A DNA stretch of 64,000 bases from Albugo candida (taxonomy: Eukaryota > Oomycota > Peronosporomycetes > Albuginales). Below are positions 1 through 12,194 of this stretch, piece by piece; the first letter of the stretch is position 1; each line of letters opens with the position of its first letter. The stretch spans positions 1 to 64,000 of the forward strand of contig JBDOQK010000002.1 of NCBI GenBank assembly GCA_040437565.1. The letters are read 5' to 3'. The notes beneath the pieces are model-generated. The model did not search any database and had not been told where the DNA came from. It saw nothing but the letters and a program-made list of their open reading frames with translations. Position numbers and translations under genes: made by a program.

Positions 1-262
1 GATGCTTTGCGCTAACTGTTGTACGCACCATAGTTTGAAATTGTGGGCTCAACATCGTCGATAAAATTGCGAAGGCTCTCATGTCGTTTACTTTCCACTC
101 CGCTAATTCGATGGTATCTTCTGTTGGTGAAGCTTTGGAACTATCGACATGACTCAATAAATTCTTCTTCGCCAACTTTATTCTCGCATTAAACTCCCAG
201 TAAAAGTAGTTATCTACGCGCAAAATGTTGTTGTTCATTTCCATAGCTGATGTTGGGCTCAT
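1..262 (-). mobile_element. Copia-type LTR retroelement, gag N-terminal part (fossil, runs off left edge)
   Basis: The reverse strand reads from a start near 262 to the window edge as the N-terminal part of a Ty1/copia Gag (UBN2/gag-polypeptide type), with the family-typical order YFYWEFNARIKLA, then EWKVNDMRAFAIL, then LSPQFQTMVR. Only the 5' end of the element lies in the window, so whether the whole copy is complete cannot be judged. It sits directly inside the candidate primer site and LTR at 255-403. It is a relic of a retroelement and not a host gene. Confidence 0.75.
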
Positions 263-403
263 AACCTGATAAGTCTTGTGTGCAAAGAAGAAAATATGAA
301 AGTAAGATTAAGATCAAGGTCCTTAGTTCACTATTAGCTAATCTAAGCCTTATTCCAACTATTCTTTGAAGTAATATTACCAACGTTACTTACGTTTGTA
401 ACA
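255..403 (-). repeat. Candidate copia 5' LTR with half-tRNA-type primer binding site
   Basis: Reading on the reverse strand, a segment that begins TGTTAC and ends TATCA (about 403 to 269) is followed at once by GGTTATGAGCCC. That string is complementary to the anticodon arm of initiator tRNA-Met, the priming mode known for Drosophila copia and Ty5, and the gag start overlaps it. A TG..CA-bounded LTR of about 135 bp is therefore plausible. The outer boundary is a guess because no second LTR is in the window to compare. Confidence 0.5.
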
Positions 404-515
404 TGAGTCACATTAGTAAATTCGTGTTTTATGAGCAAGAACTTCCCTGAATGCTCTCAGAGAATTCTTCTAAATGTCGTGACTCTGCATAGAGTCAGGA
501 TTGTTTTGCGTAACA

Positions 516-539
516 CCCTTAACCCTTAACCCTTAACCC
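516..539. repeat. Short CCCTTAA heptamer run, telomere-like
   Basis: Three perfect copies of CCCTTAA plus a partial CCC stand in tandem. The unit is close to, but not identical with, the TTTAGGG telomere repeat known for oomycetes. It lies about 110 bp outside the copia LTR. The array is too short to be a functional chromosome end; it may be an interstitial relic or chance. Confidence 0.7.
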
Positions 540-540
540 A

Positions 541-1430
541 ATCACCCCCAACGTAAAAAATAAGCGCTAAATTCATGAAATGGATACCTTAGACATTCCG
601 TACGCTATCCGCCAGTTACGCCTGCGCGTGTATACGCTTTCTTGAAGCTACAAGATACCCCGAAAATAGCGAAGTGAAGGATTCATCCATGGTAAAAGAA
701 GCCAGTGATCGGATAGAACATCCTGGTGGTGTCCTTCCATCAATTCCACTAACAAAAATGTCAAAATACAATCAAAAAAGCTTCATGTTGGCACCGCACT
801 ATTTCATCTGTCACTGTCGGTATATACAACCACTTCGTCGATAAGTTACTACCTGCTTTGGATTCGTTTTTCTCCCAAGAAAGTACAATACAATACCGTA
901 GCCAGCAGGAAGATGGCTTCAGGCAATAACGAGCCTGCGGATGAGTCGGCGTCGTTTCCTTGCGTCCCACTCCCGGTTCCTTTTTAGTGTAACCCCCGCT
1001 TCGTCAACTGCATCGAGTTGGACAGCTTTGACTGATTCGTAGACAACTTCGGTTGGTCAAATTTCGCCTTCAATCTCCTTGGTCGAGTTCTCTGTCTTCT
1101 TTTTGCTTAGACTCGTTTCCAATGGTCTGATCGGAACGGTCTGGTCCTTATCATCGGACGAGAATATCACGAACACATCGAAGGGGCTAGTGGAGGAGTT
1201 GGTTCGGAGCACTACGCTCGAGAAAAATTGGTCGTACGTTTATCAAGTTCCAGATTGCTAAGTATTGATACTACAGCATACTATTATTACTTACACGTAT
1301 GCTACGATGCAAGATTCACACTCTTCAATTTGAGATTTTTGCCGACAACAACGTTGTATCAACAAAATTCGCTTTTTCGGCAACAAGATGAAGCTCAAAT
1401 ACAGATATACTCTTTGTCCTCTCATTAATT
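541..1430. other. No recognisable gene
   Basis: This stretch has only short ORFs (70 codons or fewer) on both strands with no motif I recognise. The frames are broken often, as in the rest of the left third. Nothing supports a gene or a structured RNA. Confidence 0.5.
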
Positions 1431-1599
1431 ACGAAAACCAGCTCATCAGATTAATAAATGAACAGATATACATAGTAGCGTAATTACAGAAAACAAAGGA
1501 AAAAATAAGAGAATAACGTAATAACGAAAAAAGAAAATTCCAGATAGCCCAATCACAGAGTACCATAGTGACTAGTATCGTAGTAACGTAGTAACGCAG

Positions 1600-2160
1600 T
1601 AACAAATTGACATATTGACATATTGACATATTGACATATTGACATATTGACATGTTGACATATTAGCATACTGACAACTTGACATACTGATGTATCGACA
1701 AGTTGACAGATTGACAAAATAGACAAATTCACAGAGTGACAGAGTGACAGAATTACAAACTGACAAAATAGACAAATTGGCAGACTGACCAATTGACTTG
1801 ATAGATTCATAGATTGACAAAATTGAAATACTGACAACCTGAGAAATTATTACAGCGGATAGACGGATACAACGATAATTACTTAGCATATAGACAGGTG
1901 AACAGATGAACAAATCAACCGAGTGACAGATAGACAGAGTAACACCGTAACAGGGTAACATAGAAATGGATCAACAGATCAACAGATCGACAGATCAACA
2001 GCTTAAATCATAACTATTACAACAGATAGATACATAAACAGTCAACCATATCAACAGATTAGCAGAATCGATTACATATAACAGAGGAACAAACCCTATG
2101 ATAGATAAACAGAGTGTAACAGATCAACAATCAACATATTCACAGCTTAAGGATTGATCG
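1600..2160. repeat. TATTGACA minisatellite with a long degenerate tail
   Basis: Five perfect TATTGACA units occupy 1613-1652. They are followed by diverged 8-bp units to about 1716, and then by loose TGACA/GACAGA-type repeats to about 2160. Before the core, GTAACG-type units occur from about 1579. The array makes artificial reverse-strand ORFs rich in Ile-Cys-Gln (up to 129 codons), which are by-products of the repeat and not genes. Confidence 0.85.
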
Positions 2161-2459
2161 GTTGATAGAAAAACAGCACGAGCCAGTTCCAGCGTTGTAC
2201 ATTGGTCAAATCCGTTCCACTATATGTAAATTGTAGCTCTTAGTCAAGCTCGTGATCAAAGAAAATCCAGCATCCACTAACACACTCGTGCATCGCTACG
2301 TTGTTCAAATACAGTCGTGAGATGAAGCCTGTACGATTCGAACAAATATCGATACTGTCATGCAAAATTGTAGAGATCACTGCTGAGAGAAGCCAGTACA
2401 ATATAGGACCGACCGAACAAAGTCCATAGCATGTTGCCTCTTTACTTCAACCATCATTG

Positions 2460-3240
2460 GCAATGAGCGTACGGCGTTTCAAACGCCCAAAACCGCAACG
2501 AAGTGTTTTATCTCGTCGAAATGCTGGATTACGATTCCCAGAAGCGCTTGGTCAAGCTTGAATAGGCCTTTAAATTATAGAATGCTCTCGTTAGTAAAAG
2601 TCTCGAACCTGGTGACATTTTGGCACGATTCGGATTGAATCCCTGCAGGATCACACTAAGCTTGTTCTAAGTTGGATGACAATCGAATTTCGTATTACTT
2701 GGACTTTTTGCTCGACCCCGTCAATGTCATTTTTGTGATTCGCTTGCAAATCAATTTTAAATCATCGCAAAATATCGCAATGGCGGTCAAAATTGGCGAC
2801 ACGAGTCAATTCGAATCCGTGAAGACGCGCTTTTCTGTTTCTGCAAAAGTAAAAGATGAGCATGACGAGTAGCTGGAAAGAACGCTACTCTCCATCGGCT
2901 GATTTCGCTGTTGAAATTCACCGTCGAATCGCTGCATGAGAGCGTGACTCATCGAAAAGGACTTCCTACTCGCTTTTCTATCGCTATTACGATTACCCAT
3001 GAAATTCTTTCCAGCAGCAAATACGATAAAATGAGTATGTTGTATGGCGCCAACATTGATGACGAAGATGTGCACGAAGCCCTACTCAGTTGAAACTTCT
3101 GATTTTTACAAGCTACTATAAGATCATTGAACTCTTGCTGTTTCTAAAGCAACAAGGACGATATAGACAAGCCCTACAGCTTATGAACTCTCAGCTTGTG
3201 GAAAGAGAGTTCTCAGAACAGAAAAAAACAATTTGAACGA
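2460..3240 (+). pseudogene. Unrecognised decayed coding block
   Basis: Short forward frames have protein-like composition (for example EVFYLVEMLDYDSQKRL near 2,500, DFAVEIHRRIA near 2,900 and KIIELLLFLKQQGRYRQAL near 3,130), but each breaks after at most 70 codons and the pieces lie in different frames. This fits an old broken gene. I cannot name the family; a large VPS13-like lipid-transfer protein was considered but not supported by a diagnostic motif. Confidence 0.3.
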
Positions 3241-4680
3241 AGGAATACGCCCATTTGATATCACTTCCATTACACTCAGACTATGTCCTCATATTTTTCT
3301 TCTTGCCGTATAGTGACAGAAGCGATTGCAGAGACCTCATACAATTACAAAAAGATGTATTACGCACTTCAAGCTGCTTTTTCCGGTCATTGGGCGCTCT
3401 TTTCATCCCAGTTGTAGTATCGACTCGTCTGAAGCAGGCACAAATCTCCGATTTTTGTAACATTTCACAGACTTATACGTGCAAGGAACGAATGCGTTAG
3501 CCTTCATTTCGATGGAAGTGGATATTTTGAACCAATGAAGACGAGCTTGTTGTGTATCAATTCCTCTGCAGGTTGATTATAGGAGTCTCGGCTGCAGTAT
3601 TTGGTAATTCTGTCGACGACATGAATCCCTCTTTAAAGGATCGCTCGGAACGTCTCACAGCATGCATCCAAGTGAGCCAAGTTTTACATAGAATATTCGC
3701 ATTGTAGCTTGGATTTTAGAGTGTTAAGGGATGCTTCCGTCCCTTCTCTCCTATAAATGATTTCCGACGCTGTTGCCCGACCTCTCATTCACTGCGTATC
3801 ATTCCCAATTGTAATAAGATACGCTTTTTATCATCTAAGACGTCTGCTTCTTACTTGAAATCGAAGATAGTTTTTAGTGAGTCTAGCGCTCGTCATTATC
3901 GCAGAGGCAGCCTTATTAGATGCGGGCGATCTATCCGCTCAGACCGTTTCTGAGGCTTCGCGCATGGTGGAGACAACATGGAACGAATCAGCTCTACACA
4001 ACAATGCTTACACCGCATGAAATCGGTAGAATGCTTGTGTGCTTTCTAGAAAATGTTTTGGAATGAAGGAAGATAATTGAGCCACTCAATAACACAGCTT
4101 TATTTCGTTTGTGACTCATCTAATGTTAAAGAAAATGCAAAAGATTGATATGAACGAGAGACAAGATATTTGGACGTCATTACTGTAGTTTTCAGGAGCG
4201 ATTGTGATCCTTGAAAGTTGATACAAATCGCGGAAAAATTCGAACAAGTAGTCCTTGGCATACGGAACATATCCAACTTCGATGCTCAATCAACGCATAT
4301 CAGACGAGCTCACAAATGCGCTTCCAAGTAGGTACCATTCTTCGTCCTTGTGAACATCAGAGTGTTTAGCTCGATGTGTTAAAGGCTCCAAATTTGATTC
4401 CACCCATGAGTTTTATCCTTTGCTGAATCACCAGGAAAATAACCTTGATTTAGACGAGCTGCTGCTGCTGTACCTATGACCGGAGCCTTGTATTAGTCCG
4501 ATTTTGGTCCGTGTCTTCTTGAGTATCTAGGAGAAGGATTTATCTGGAGAAGCTCGTAATAGATTTGATGGACCAATGAAATTGTGTCCGGATGTATTCA
4601 TTGAAAATTTATCCGTGTCAAAAAATGAAATCGAGCAATCTTCGTGACAATATTATTATAAAATAATTGATATTTTGAAT
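3241..4680. other. No recognisable gene
   Basis: The longest forward ORF (3,255-3,500) has no recognised motif and no neighbour in a consistent frame. No RNA gene, inverted repeat or transposon end was seen. Confidence 0.4.
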
Positions 4681-6035
4681 CATGAGCCGTCCGAACGCTA
4701 CACTAAATATTGCATTATTTATGGTCTCTGGTGTCGAAATTGGTTTTGCTCGCGAGCGTCAAATATTATTACGTCACAAATTCACCGCAGATTATTCCGA
4801 GATTTTTCACATTGTATCGAACCATGGAAGATGCATTCTCATGCAATTGATTCAAATTACTTAGGTTTTGCTTTGGCTCTCGCCATCATTGGATCCAATC
4901 ACGATGTATTGGACACTGAACCATGGTGACAAAGCGCTGACAAGACAACGCGCTCGTCTTGTGACATCGTCTCTTGCGTTTGTACACCGCGATTACACCA
5001 TGCTGTTTCGTGTCACACCGCCAAAAGAGCCATTAAATGTCATCCAAAGCGCCCATACCTATGCGAAAGCTTATTGGTGGTTTTTACTCGATAATTTCAC
5101 CGCCAGTCGCATAAGAAGTCAAACTTGTCATCACTGTATTGATGAAAATACACCGTATTATCGACGCAGGAACAAAACCTCGCCCAGAAACTATCTAAAA
5201 GCTACTGCTACAGCCTCGATAAAAGCCAAATTCACTTCCGTGATGATTGAGAAGCAGCCAGATGCGTTTTCGCGGCACATTTACACGTATGAGCAGGGTA
5301 TGAATGTTGTAGTTGCTACGCTGAAGAGATTTGAGACTTCACACGACGAACGCGAACGACAAATCTTCCTTGGTATGATACANNNNNNNNNNNNNNNNNN
5401 NNNNNNNNNNNNNNNNNNNNNNNNNNNNNNNNNNNNNNNNNNNNNNNNNNNNNNNNNNNNNNNNNNNNNNNNNNNNNNNNNNATCTCGTGCATACATTGC
5501 TAGAAATCAGGCGTCATGTGATTCACTATCTTGGCTCCAGATCGGAAGGAGATGCAAATAGACGTTCACCAGGTGATGTGACTTCCAAGGAAACTTTCAA
5601 AGTCGTTCGACTCACGGAAACCTTAGCGACGAGAAGGTTGACGACAGTTATGATAGCCACACCATTCAACACGATTCAGTTTAGTCGAGACAAAAACGTG
5701 GACGTCAGATGGCATGTTATTGTATCACAAATTGGTGTCTCAAACAAACCCATCCCATCAGCTGCTTCAGTTCCACTACCTCCGATGATTGTTGCTCACA
5801 TTCAATAAAACGTTTGCCTGACGAAAGTGAAGTACTGACACAACCTCACGAAGGTTTCAAAAATAGATTATCCTTGATCGTCAACATGTCGATTTCGAAT
5901 CTGGAAGCAAAAACTCCCCTTATGCGAAAAATACTGGTAGATAACGTTTACCCGTGGATGGCCAATTACCTTGTCATTAAACTTATTTCGACACAGCCAA
6001 CCTGTCAAACTTTTTTTTTATCTCATATTCATTGA
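4680..6035 (+). pseudogene. Unrecognised decayed coding block, interrupted by a gap
   Basis: A 170-codon open stretch (4,868-5,382) runs into an assembly gap, and further open stretches follow at 5,488-5,808 and 5,709-6,035 in other frames. The text is protein-like (HTYAKAYWWFLLDNF near 5,070; NMSISNLEAKTPLMRKILV near 5,890). The fragments together suggest a large broken gene, possibly the same one as the block at 2,460-3,240. Resemblance to VPS13-type proteins (an aromatic YWWF cluster in the right kind of context) is too weak to name it. Confidence 0.3.
5383..5482. other. Assembly gap (100 N)
   Basis: A placeholder gap of exactly 100 N. The flanks do not repeat each other, unlike three of the other gaps in this window. 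Confidence 0.99.
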
Positions 6036-9000
6036 TAATGTGATGCAGCCGGAACTCGAGAAAGACATATTGGGAAGCGCTTAAATAAACACCCGCAAAC
6101 TCATCACTTCGGCATACATCACGACAAATTCCGAACAAAGATCCCTGCTCAAAATCTGGGTTTAGGGCTTGGTTTGTTTACGCTTTCGCGTGATAATCAC
6201 TGCCCAAGTTTGAATTGGATCTCAAGGATCTGCTGTAAGTCAGATATGAAACGGGTATTTGGTTGCGGTCGCTCCATTTGTTGCCATGGTCTTGCAAGGA
6301 TGTGAAAAGTACAAGATTCTCAAGCCTCCATATTTATGGGTAATGGGTTTGAGACATGCCATGTGTGAAATCTATGAAACCCGGATCTGAAGGTATATTT
6401 GAAATTGAAGCTCGAAATGCTATTCAAACCGTTCAGACTGAATGTAGAGGAACAATGCAAAGCTGGATCGCTTGAAACGCAACTGACACCATCTCAACGC
6501 GGAAAGTGAAAACGAGTAAATCACTTTGATCTGTGGCACCAGCCCCAAGCCAAAATCTAGTGAACAAACCAGCACTTACAAGCTCTACAACTTCTTCGAA
6601 TATTAAAATCAAGCAAGTTTAGTGAAGCAAGTCCGCCGGCAAATCAAGACACCTCCAATGACGCTTCTGGATCACCAGACAGTTCAACGGTGTCTGAGTT
6701 AGCTGTTTAAATCTAATCTCGCCAGGAGTAGGCAATCCCGATCTTCCTCTGTCAGATGTCAATTTGAAGCAATTACTCCCTTTGGCAGTCGCTTGAGCTA
6801 TTCGCCATGTTGTATCGTTCGTTGTGAAATGGAGTGGAACGATTGCGTGTATCAAACGAGAGAAATCATTTTAGAAGCTTCTGCGATCGAATTGACGATG
6901 CGAAAATGCCTAAAGCAGCTCAGTTGATGCTAGCTGGCATGTTAGGATCATAGCGCTATTAACAGCCAAAGAGCCTCTACGAACCCCATCGGATCACATT
7001 TACATTCGTTGGTTCCCCGTTCGATTGGATAAGAAGAACAGATTGAGCACATGATATAAGTTTTCTCAACGAGAATACAGATTTGAAATGCATGCTGATC
7101 GAGAAGGCTTCTCCGGAGAAATCGATACGGGATATTGACGAAGAACTTTTGGTAGTGTAAGCATGTCGTCTACGATATAACCAGCAACGAAAAGGCAAAG
7201 TCAGGAATATCGTCGCCTATTTTCACGGATCTTCTCAACAAAGCTCTATTATGTTCCAGAAACATGTCGACTAATACCTGAAGGCATTCCCCCCTCAATG
7301 CTTATGGTGTATGAAGCTTTTTAACGCATCCCACGACCGACATCCATGCCTGTATCGAGAGCATGATATGTCTAGTGACTGGAGCATTTCCACGTTGTGG
7401 AAGAATTGATCCAAGTGCTAATAAGAGGTTGCTGCGCTCATGGTTGCAGTAACATTGGAGCATGTTGGAGGACTAGTGGAGAAAGAAGTGCTATTTCTAC
7501 AGAATGTCGTTCATCAATCCGGAAACAGAAAAACACGTAAGATGCGTTCATTTCATCCAATTACAGCAGAAACGAAATTTTTAGCATCATTCGTGAATTC
7601 TGGGTGATTGTTAATGCTTTTACACCTTCTTTTGAAGAGAAAGCCATGTTGAAAAATGCAAAACAGATTTTCAAGCATTCTTGTGAGCTATATATACGCT
7701 CTTTGTATCAATCCAGACAAGGTGAAGAAAGCATCAGTGGAGTGGGTAGTGCGTAAGTCTATCGACAACAACCCGAAGAAGCATTCTGATATCATTTTGG
7801 CGCTTGACCGATTCAAAGTGGTCGCAATGTCTGAATAGATGCGTATCTCACTCGCAATATGGACCGAAACTGTGTGGCCATTGAATTTGTTGTTCACGGT
7901 ATTCGACGGTGTCTGGCAATGGACCTTGTCAAATTGGCGACTCAGTTGCCGGGGACTTTGTATACGTTGACTCGTATTGATTAACGTCATGCAAACCCAA
8001 CGAATTGGAATCTTCCGATCCTATCCTCGTTGATTTAGTAAGCCAAAAGCAATAATTTCACGACGCGTTCTGCAAAGATCGGCGGTGTTGTTGCCAAAAA
8101 TGCCGAGAAGAAAAAGGCGGCGGAGGGAAGGCTGTGGATCTATGCTCTGTATAACAACTGACTGCATGCAAGTACACATTTACTTAGGCCATCGAACATA
8201 GTATTACAATCTATAAGCATTCCACACGAACCATACATGGATTGGACCATTTTTCCAACTTAACAACTTTCTCAACTTTACAGCATTTACAAGCTGGACA
8301 CAGTCTCGTATTAAGGGTGCTGAGGCTACTACGATACGAGATTATCAACGGGACGAGATTTTATCATCTCTCACAGGTATTTCACGAAACGTTTTTTATA
8401 TGCATATATGTTATTTAAGATAGCCTAGGCAACTAGAGAAGTCAGTTTGTCTAATTCTAGTAATATAGACACCTTCAACCGAACCATACATGGAAGTGCA
8501 ACACATTCAGATGCTGCGTAAATGCGGGTTCATGAATCAATTACGGTCTGGAGCTATGCGTGGATGCTTGTGTCAAAAACACTCACATTTTAGGGAGATT
8601 AGCTGTGTTGCCACAAATGCACGAGTTATGCGCACTACCGTGATCAGATTGATGGTCTCGCTCTTCATTTGAATCATTCCGATACCAACGGGAAGCAGCG
8701 TCAGCCTTGGATGTGTGCGACATACCTATCAGCACCGATCGATTCCGTAATTCACAGCACTCGTAGTCAAAATCACTTTCTTTCGTTTGAACTAGTTTAC
8801 GTTTTGATATCTTTTCGGTCAATTACGACTTCAATTTTGCATTGCCAGGATTCCGTGTGCTGGGGCAGTGAAAATGAATACTCGTATGCTGAAGCCAAGA
8901 ATCGAGCGTATGTGATCCCTTGTAGCCCATTATCACCTTACTCCTGGGTCACTAATGCATCCTGACGTGGTAATGAGCTGAGAGAATCGTTTTGATATCG

Positions 9001-10972
9001 AACATTCTAATCTTCCAACCTCCACATACCCTATTCCAATCTTATTAAGGGTAATACAGCGGTATCTGGCTGCTTGATTTATAATAATCGGATGATGTGG
9101 GTGCAATAGAAAAGACCCAGAGAAATGCTATAGTGAGAAAAGCCTCTGAATGCCAGTTTTATAAGCGATGCGCCATTGAAGCTGATTAACGCCACAACAT
9201 TGTGTAATATTTTTACCCTGTCCAAGTACACATGTGTGAATGCTTGCTGGTTGCGTAAAAGCTTCAAAATATCATTTGGCTGATGTCGTACTTTACATGC
9301 GGCAGTTATCACCGTAAGAAAAGCTTGGCTTAATTCAGAATCAACCACCGTAGTCATCGAATTAATGGATATTATTCGTGGCGTCCTGATGTACCAAGGA
9401 GACAACGTAAATCAATGACTCTAGCACGACTGTTGAGGAGCACCCTACTTCCATAAATATCACAACGAAAACATCACGTAGCATTTTGACCGTAACGCGT
9501 GCTGTCTATATACAACTTCGTTGGATGCAACATCTTGGTCACTCGTTTCGATGCGATCTACTGAGACTCTTCTACGAGTGTAGATCACCACATGTTCGGA
9601 AAATTCCTATGAAGGAAGGATAATTCTGATGAATGTGTCGAATTAAATACAAGTTCAATAATCAGAGATTTGAGATGCCATACGCTCCGCATATCCACAG
9701 TTGAGCTCTTCTATGCGATGTAATATCACCAAAAGTATCTCGTGTTTTTTCAGTGGTACTTGTAAAATCCTGGAGATTCCTGTATTCTTATGGAAGATAC
9801 GCTCTTCCATATTTCCAAGTCTGAATCATGCATTTTGGGTATATTTGTGGTATCATAAGCAATTCTGTTGCCAAACTTGCCAAGTGTTGAACGAGTTGAA
9901 TCGAACATGCATACCTATTTCATATCGCAAGCATTCTGATAGTATATGCTTCCTTCTCCATTTCCATACTATGCTAAAGGAGATAACGTTCCGATCCGAA
10001 TCTCTAGAACTTCCTTCAGGGTGATTTACAATTTACAGCCTCGTTCTGAGTTTATTAAAGAACCTGAGGAAAAGTGCTGAGATAAGAGTTACTATGGCGT
10101 AAAATCCATACCTTCTGATGTTTAGAGGACATGAATAATGAAAACAATATGAGCTTGAGAACTTGATGTCAGTAGGTAGTACTTCAATGTGAGTGGCTTA
10201 ACAATCGAGTAAACGTGGGACATGTATACATGGTCGTAAGCGCAAGCAGGAGTTAAGATCTCATTCTTGTCCCAAACTTGCGCAATTTTTCAGCAAACCA
10301 GTACGCTTTCAGGTCCAATACGGGCAAAATTTAGGCTTCCTCTTTTCATCAGTACTTTGGTAGCCCGTGAAGTGTATACTGCGTGGTATGTACAATGAAT
10401 TGCCTTCGTTTACTACTACCGCGCTTTTGAGATCCACGGTAAAAATACACAGATAGCTGGCGCTTTTTTTTATATCAAGACACCGTAATAGTGCCTACAA
10501 CGATCGTAGATAAGGCAATCCTGAGCAAATGCTTCGCGTATGCTGCAAATGCCAGAATAAAGATGGGGACACTTCCTAGACAATGTCTGTCGTTGAATTA
10601 ACCTTCTTACTTCGCGCCATTCAAACCGAGGCCATTCTCAGCCATTTTTTAGATCCAAAGCGCGCAATATGAGTGTAGTTTAACAGATGTGTCTAAGGCT
10701 GTTTTTCTCTTTTCTTTCGATCTCGCGACATCGTCAGTTAAAAAAATACTTCGCGTACTTTTCGTCGTCTTCTTCTGCCTTGTTTAGCTCCGGAATGTCG
10801 AAGAAAGCCATGAATTTTGCTTTACTACCATTGCAAAGATTTTATCGGGTAACGCAGAGAAACTGCGTTGACATCATCTGATATGATCTTTTCTCAATCC
10901 GAGTCCGCAGAAACCCGTTTTATTAAAGCATCACTATAAACCACAATCATAGAAAATGGCTGAATATCGCGA
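6036..10972. other. About 4.9 kb without a recognisable gene
   Basis: There are only scattered frames of about 60-110 codons (for example reverse 9,079-9,405 and forward 7,656-7,838). Some are protein-like, such as VLQGCEKYKILKPPYLWVMG near 6,300, but no family motif could be recognised. No tRNA, transposon end or clean repeat was found. I read it as decayed coding sequence plus spacer. Confidence 0.4.
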
Positions 10973-11607
10973 TTGAATCAATTCTACCTGGGAGCGATGG
11001 TATCTCGACCCGACCCCAAGTCTCAGTGGACTCTTAACAATCGGCGTTGCTTCGCTATGAGATCCGCATTTGCAATCTATCCGCACACGAAGTGGCCAAG
11101 CTTGATGGACAATAGTTTCGAGGTTGCCGATGGTCTTGTGGCCGCTTCATTGCCACGCCATAATGACCCAAATCATGCAGAGTCATTCTTCACTCTTTAT
11201 GTTTTGTGCCACTATCCTTCTTTACATCAAGTGATCTTGTTAATTAGGATCTTGAATCCGGACCAATTTGTGTGCGATGGAATCATTGCGTCGCATTTTT
11301 ATCTCTTCATAAAGATTCACCGTTTTCAGCGTCAATGTCATGCAATGCTCCGAAACAAAAGTGATAGAAGCGACAGGATGAAGAAGTGTGCATGATTACG
11401 GGGGACAGCTTGTTGGGTGATGCACTTGCCACGTTTACAGCGCCAGCGCGGAGGATAAATAGAACGGTTCAAAGACTACTGAGAAAGAAGAACCGAATGG
11501 ATGCCACAGTCGTTTATGTATCAAGTAGCACTGCAATGTATAGGACTCTGTATGTAACGCGATTCAACGACCGAACGGTTGTAGAAATGAGCTGTGTGGC
11601 ACGTTAA
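10973..11607 (+). pseudogene. Unrecognised decayed coding block upstream of the phosphotransferase relic
   Basis: Two overlapping open stretches (140 and 73 codons) in different frames have protein-like composition (AMRSAFAIYPHTKWPSLMDN; LLGDALATFTAPARRINRTV) but no motif I can assign. They end 14 bp before the start of the phosphotransferase relic. They could be the 3' part of an older gene on the same strand. Confidence 0.3.
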
Positions 11608-12182
11608 ATTAGTTTTTACCATGGTGCTAAGCAAGAAAGCACTAACTGGCATCGCCACTTATCGATACAAACCGTGAGCGTATTTCTATCCCATTTTTAC
11701 GTGTGTAGCTGACTGTAACTTATAGCAGGACGTACACACTTTTGGATAATCTATTGAGTCCATTCTGGAGTCGATGCGTATCATTTTTTCCACTTTGGAT
11801 GACGCCCAATTTGATCACCTTATTATGAACTTGCCCTATGTTCCTCACAACTTCCATCCAGCTTATTTATTCTCCCTGCTTTTCAGAGACCCCTTCTCGA
11901 TGGATTCCTATGGATGCAGCCTCAAGCTTGTTCATCTACCAGACACTGAAAGCACTGGATGGCAAACAAGCTCGTCGAACCGGCTTTCCATCGCTTCTGG
12001 GTCAGCTATTTGATCAAGATACCGTACCTCTCCAAAATCTACCTTTACTAATAATCTTTGGCAGGATGGACGCTATTTGTACACTATTTACAGCACGCAA
12101 TGCCGCGGCAATGGTGCAATACGGCGGAGGCTTTGGCACATTTTCCTTCTTTCTTCGTTCTGCATCACATTTTACCTCGCAC

Positions 12183-12194
12183 AATGGGAAGAGT
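12183..12194. repeat. Left copy of the LINE target-site duplication
   Basis: AATGGGAAGAGT is repeated exactly at 15,255-15,266. Both copies encode the W-E-E part of the phosphotransferase motif AQWEE(F/Y)HTG, so removing the LINE and one copy rejoins the host sequence at this motif. Confidence 0.93.

Noticed and set aside
1429-1961. Reverse ORFs of 74-129 codons rich in Ile-Cys-Gln
   Set aside because: They are translations of the TATTGACA minisatellite in different frames, not proteins.
2460-6035. VPS13/chorein-like lipid-transfer protein pieces
   Set aside because: Some text (aromatic YWWF cluster, EIHRRIA) is reminiscent, but no diagnostic motif or ordered domain could be followed, so only an unrecognised decayed block is reported.
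9079-9405. 108-codon reverse ORF as a gene
   Set aside because: Protein-like but without motif, flanked by broken frames and without plausible splice partners.
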